Assembly: GCA_016931365.1 (NCBI GenBank)
Contig: JAFGEY010000262.1
Location: forward strand, 1-6,877
Reading direction: 5' to 3'
From: Anaerolineae bacterium
GTDB taxonomy: Bacteria; Chloroflexota; Anaerolineae; JAFGEY01
Length of the DNA: 6,877 nt
In this document: piece by piece, positions 5,948 to 6,877 of the stretch
Layout of the letters: every line of letters begins with the position of its first letter
Position numbering within the stretch: position 1 is the first letter of the stretch
Made by a program: the position numbers and the translations under genes
The notes under the pieces: generated by a model
What the model was told of the DNA's origin: nothing
Seen by the model: only the letters and a program-made list of their open reading frames with translations
Database searches by the model: none

Positions 5948-6529
5948 TTAACTTGTCGCCTCAAATTTGCGCAGAAATACCCAGGTGCCAACCGCAGTCC
6001 CAACAATCGCACCAAGACTCCCAAGACAAAAGAATCCTATAACCTCGCTGCCGTTAAAGCAAGCCCAGTAACCCCATTTCCAAACATCGCTGTTTTGATC
6101 AAGCACATAAGCAAATTCGTGGAAACAATCTATGTGAATCCTTGTTCCCTGAATGCAATCCACGATAGTATCTGGCGAGTTCATAAACCACGCAAATTCA
6201 ATGTCGGCATAGTTGCAAGGCTTGACATTCTGGATGTCCATCTTGTCCAATTCTGCCAATAGTGTATTGGGTATCTCGTCCTGTATCCAACATTGGTTAT
6301 TGTAATCTGAACAACTATAGACTGTGGTATCTATCCCTTTTGCATAAATTGTATTGGGCGTTCCGGCGAGCAATTCCATCAACGGTACAGATGGTTGAGG
6401 TAACTTGTTCCAACGCGCCAGGTATCCTTCAATTGACATACGCCTGCCAATGCCGGCAAGTATGAGACTGACGATGGCACCGGCAATAATGCACAAGATG
6501 ATTCTGAATGCGCAACCAGCCTTGCTCAT
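5948..6529 (-). CDS. hypothetical two-helix membrane protein with cysteine-rich exterior loop
   Basis: I do not recognise this 193-residue protein. A short basic N-terminus precedes a transmembrane helix (about 9-27). A polar middle region (about 30-160) follows, then a second helix (about 162-186) rich in Gly and a basic C-terminal tail. By the positive-inside rule both ends are cytoplasmic and the middle region faces outward. That region has six Cys (73, 80, 105, 125, 135, 157), enough for three disulfides, and many aromatic residues near its end (VWKWGYWACF, 149-158). Codon use is visibly more AT-rich than in the genes to the left, which may mean transfer or weak selection. ATG at 6527-6529 has only a weak GAGA-like ribosome site. 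It lies 52 bp after the 68-residue gene and may share its transcript. It is probably a real gene because the architecture is coherent. Confidence 0.65.
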   Translation of the reverse strand: MSKAGCAFRIILCIIAGAIVSLILAGIGRRMSIEGYLARWNKLPQPSVPLMELLAGTPNTIYAKGIDTTVYSCSDYNNQCWIQDEIPNTLLAELDKMDIQNVKPCNYADIEFAWFMNSPDTIVDCIQGTRIHIDCFHEFAYVLDQNSDVWKWGYWACFNGSEVIGFFCLGSLGAIVGTAVGTWVFLRKFEATS

Positions 6530-6581
6530 TTTGGCATCTCATTGCTCTCATTCTACTTGAGCGAACTAGAAACCGGCTCGA

Positions 6582-6788
6582 CTACAGCGTTTTTAGTTCC
6601 TCATCAATCGCTTGCAGTTTTTCCCGGCTGATGTTGGCCTCGGGATAGGTTGCGATCTCGCGTAAAGAATAATAGAGCACCATATCCATCTGTGGATCAT
6701 TACGCTGCCCCAGGTGTTTGATCAACACTTTGCGGGCGCGCTCGTCGGCGATCAGGTCTTTGAGCCTGGAGTCGATTGAAAAGCCCAT
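6582..6788 (-). CDS. small helical protein resembling a tail domain of carbohydrate-active enzymes
   Basis: From the chosen start this is a 68-residue, charged, soluble and mainly helical protein without cysteine or membrane segments. The pattern FSIDSRLKDLIADERARKVL (3-22), then a Pro-rich turn, SLREIATYPE (41-50) and EKLQAIDEELKTL (56-68) resembles, from memory, a small domain found at the C-terminus of some glycoside hydrolases and esterases and sometimes encoded alone. Here it stands alone with no enzyme domain attached. ATG at 6786-6788 is preferred because AGGAG lies 7 bases upstream (forward 6796-6800). A longer reading from 6830 would begin beyond a TATAAT string and lacks a site. It is the first of two minus-strand genes. 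The role is unknown; a protein- or ligand-binding adaptor is only a guess. Confidence 0.75.
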   Translation of the reverse strand: MGFSIDSRLKDLIADERARKVLIKHLGQRNDPQMDMVLYYSLREIATYPEANISREKLQAIDEELKTL

Positions 6789-6818
6789 TGCTGTTCTCCT
6801 GGTATTATAGATTTTGTA

Positions 6819-6834
6819 GGCAGTTGACACTGCC
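6819..6834. promoter_or_regulatory. palindromic operator candidate at the right-edge divergent promoter region
   Basis: GGCAGT (6819-6824) and ACTGCC (6829-6834) form a perfect 6-4-6 dyad. It overlaps the -35 TTGACA of the rightward promoter and lies upstream of the minus-strand 68-residue gene. A repressor binding here could control both directions. The dyad is seen directly; binding is inferred. Confidence 0.4.
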
Positions 6835-6851
6835 CCAATTCAAGCTACAGT
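6824..6851 (+). promoter_or_regulatory. candidate rightward promoter leaving the window
   Basis: TTGACA (6824-6829) is a perfect -35 and TACAGT (6846-6851) a four-of-six -10, with a 16-base spacer. The driven gene would lie beyond the right edge. No start codon with a ribosome site is visible in the remaining 26 bases. Confidence 0.45.
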
Positions 6852-6877
6852 ATCTCTCTTCGATCCTTGAACAAGGC

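Noticed and set aside
5716..6042. 108-codon plus-strand open frame starting at GTG in the terminal inverted repeat
   Set aside because: It runs through the hairpins of the palindromic element and then antisense to the membrane-protein gene, has no ribosome site, and its translation has no coherent domain.
6558..6566. TGAGCGAAC, a 9-base match to the terminal repeat of the 5715-5914 element
   Set aside because: The match does not extend beyond nine bases and could be chance; treating it as a second element end is not supported.
6804..6809. TATAAT on the minus strand before the 68-residue gene
   Set aside because: No -35 is present at a usable distance, and the predicted transcript start near 6797 would cut off the AGGAG site, so I did not list it as a promoter.

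Overview
The window looks like a chromosomal segment of a moderately high-GC bacterium, most likely a Chloroflexota member of the Anaerolineae type. That assignment is an inference from gene style (NarL-type two-component pair, DegV protein, DUF4070-type radical SAM protein, Chloroflexota-like small proteins) and codon use; no marker gene fixes the taxon.

Layout. Positions 1-137 are intergenic, with a CTCTGCGT tandem repeat and a weak hairpin. From 2128 down to 138 on the minus strand lies a two-component operon: a six-helix membrane histidine kinase and a NarL/LuxR response regulator, overlapping by 4 bases (GTGA). Its promoter, a perfect 11-bp inverted repeat at the predicted transcript start and a possible 15-codon upstream ORF occupy 2109-2233. 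Divergently, a plus-strand cluster runs from 2432 to 5540: a PlsC-type acyltransferase, a DegV/FakB-type fatty-acid-binding protein 19 bp downstream, and a B12-binding-type radical SAM protein 63 bp further on. The region before the acyltransferase carries two interlocking inverted repeats.

After the radical SAM gene, 5541-5947 has no convincing gene. It holds a 13-bp hairpin, a strong bidirectional terminator, and a compact ~200-bp palindromic element with 15-bp terminal inverted repeats, three internal hairpins and a 7-bp flanking direct repeat, which resembles a MITE. Base composition is visibly more AT-rich from about 5698 to 6580. Two minus-strand genes follow: a two-helix, cysteine-rich membrane protein of unknown function and, upstream of it, a 68-residue helical protein. 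At the right edge a consensus-like promoter with an overlapping palindrome points out of the window.

How the genes may work together. PlsC uses acyl donors to make phosphatidic acid, and DegV/FakB proteins carry fatty acids for phosphorylation, so the plus-strand cluster suggests membrane lipid synthesis. The adjacent kinase has many helices and no obvious extracellular sensor domain, as in DesK, so a membrane-state sensor controlling lipid genes is an attractive but unproven reading.
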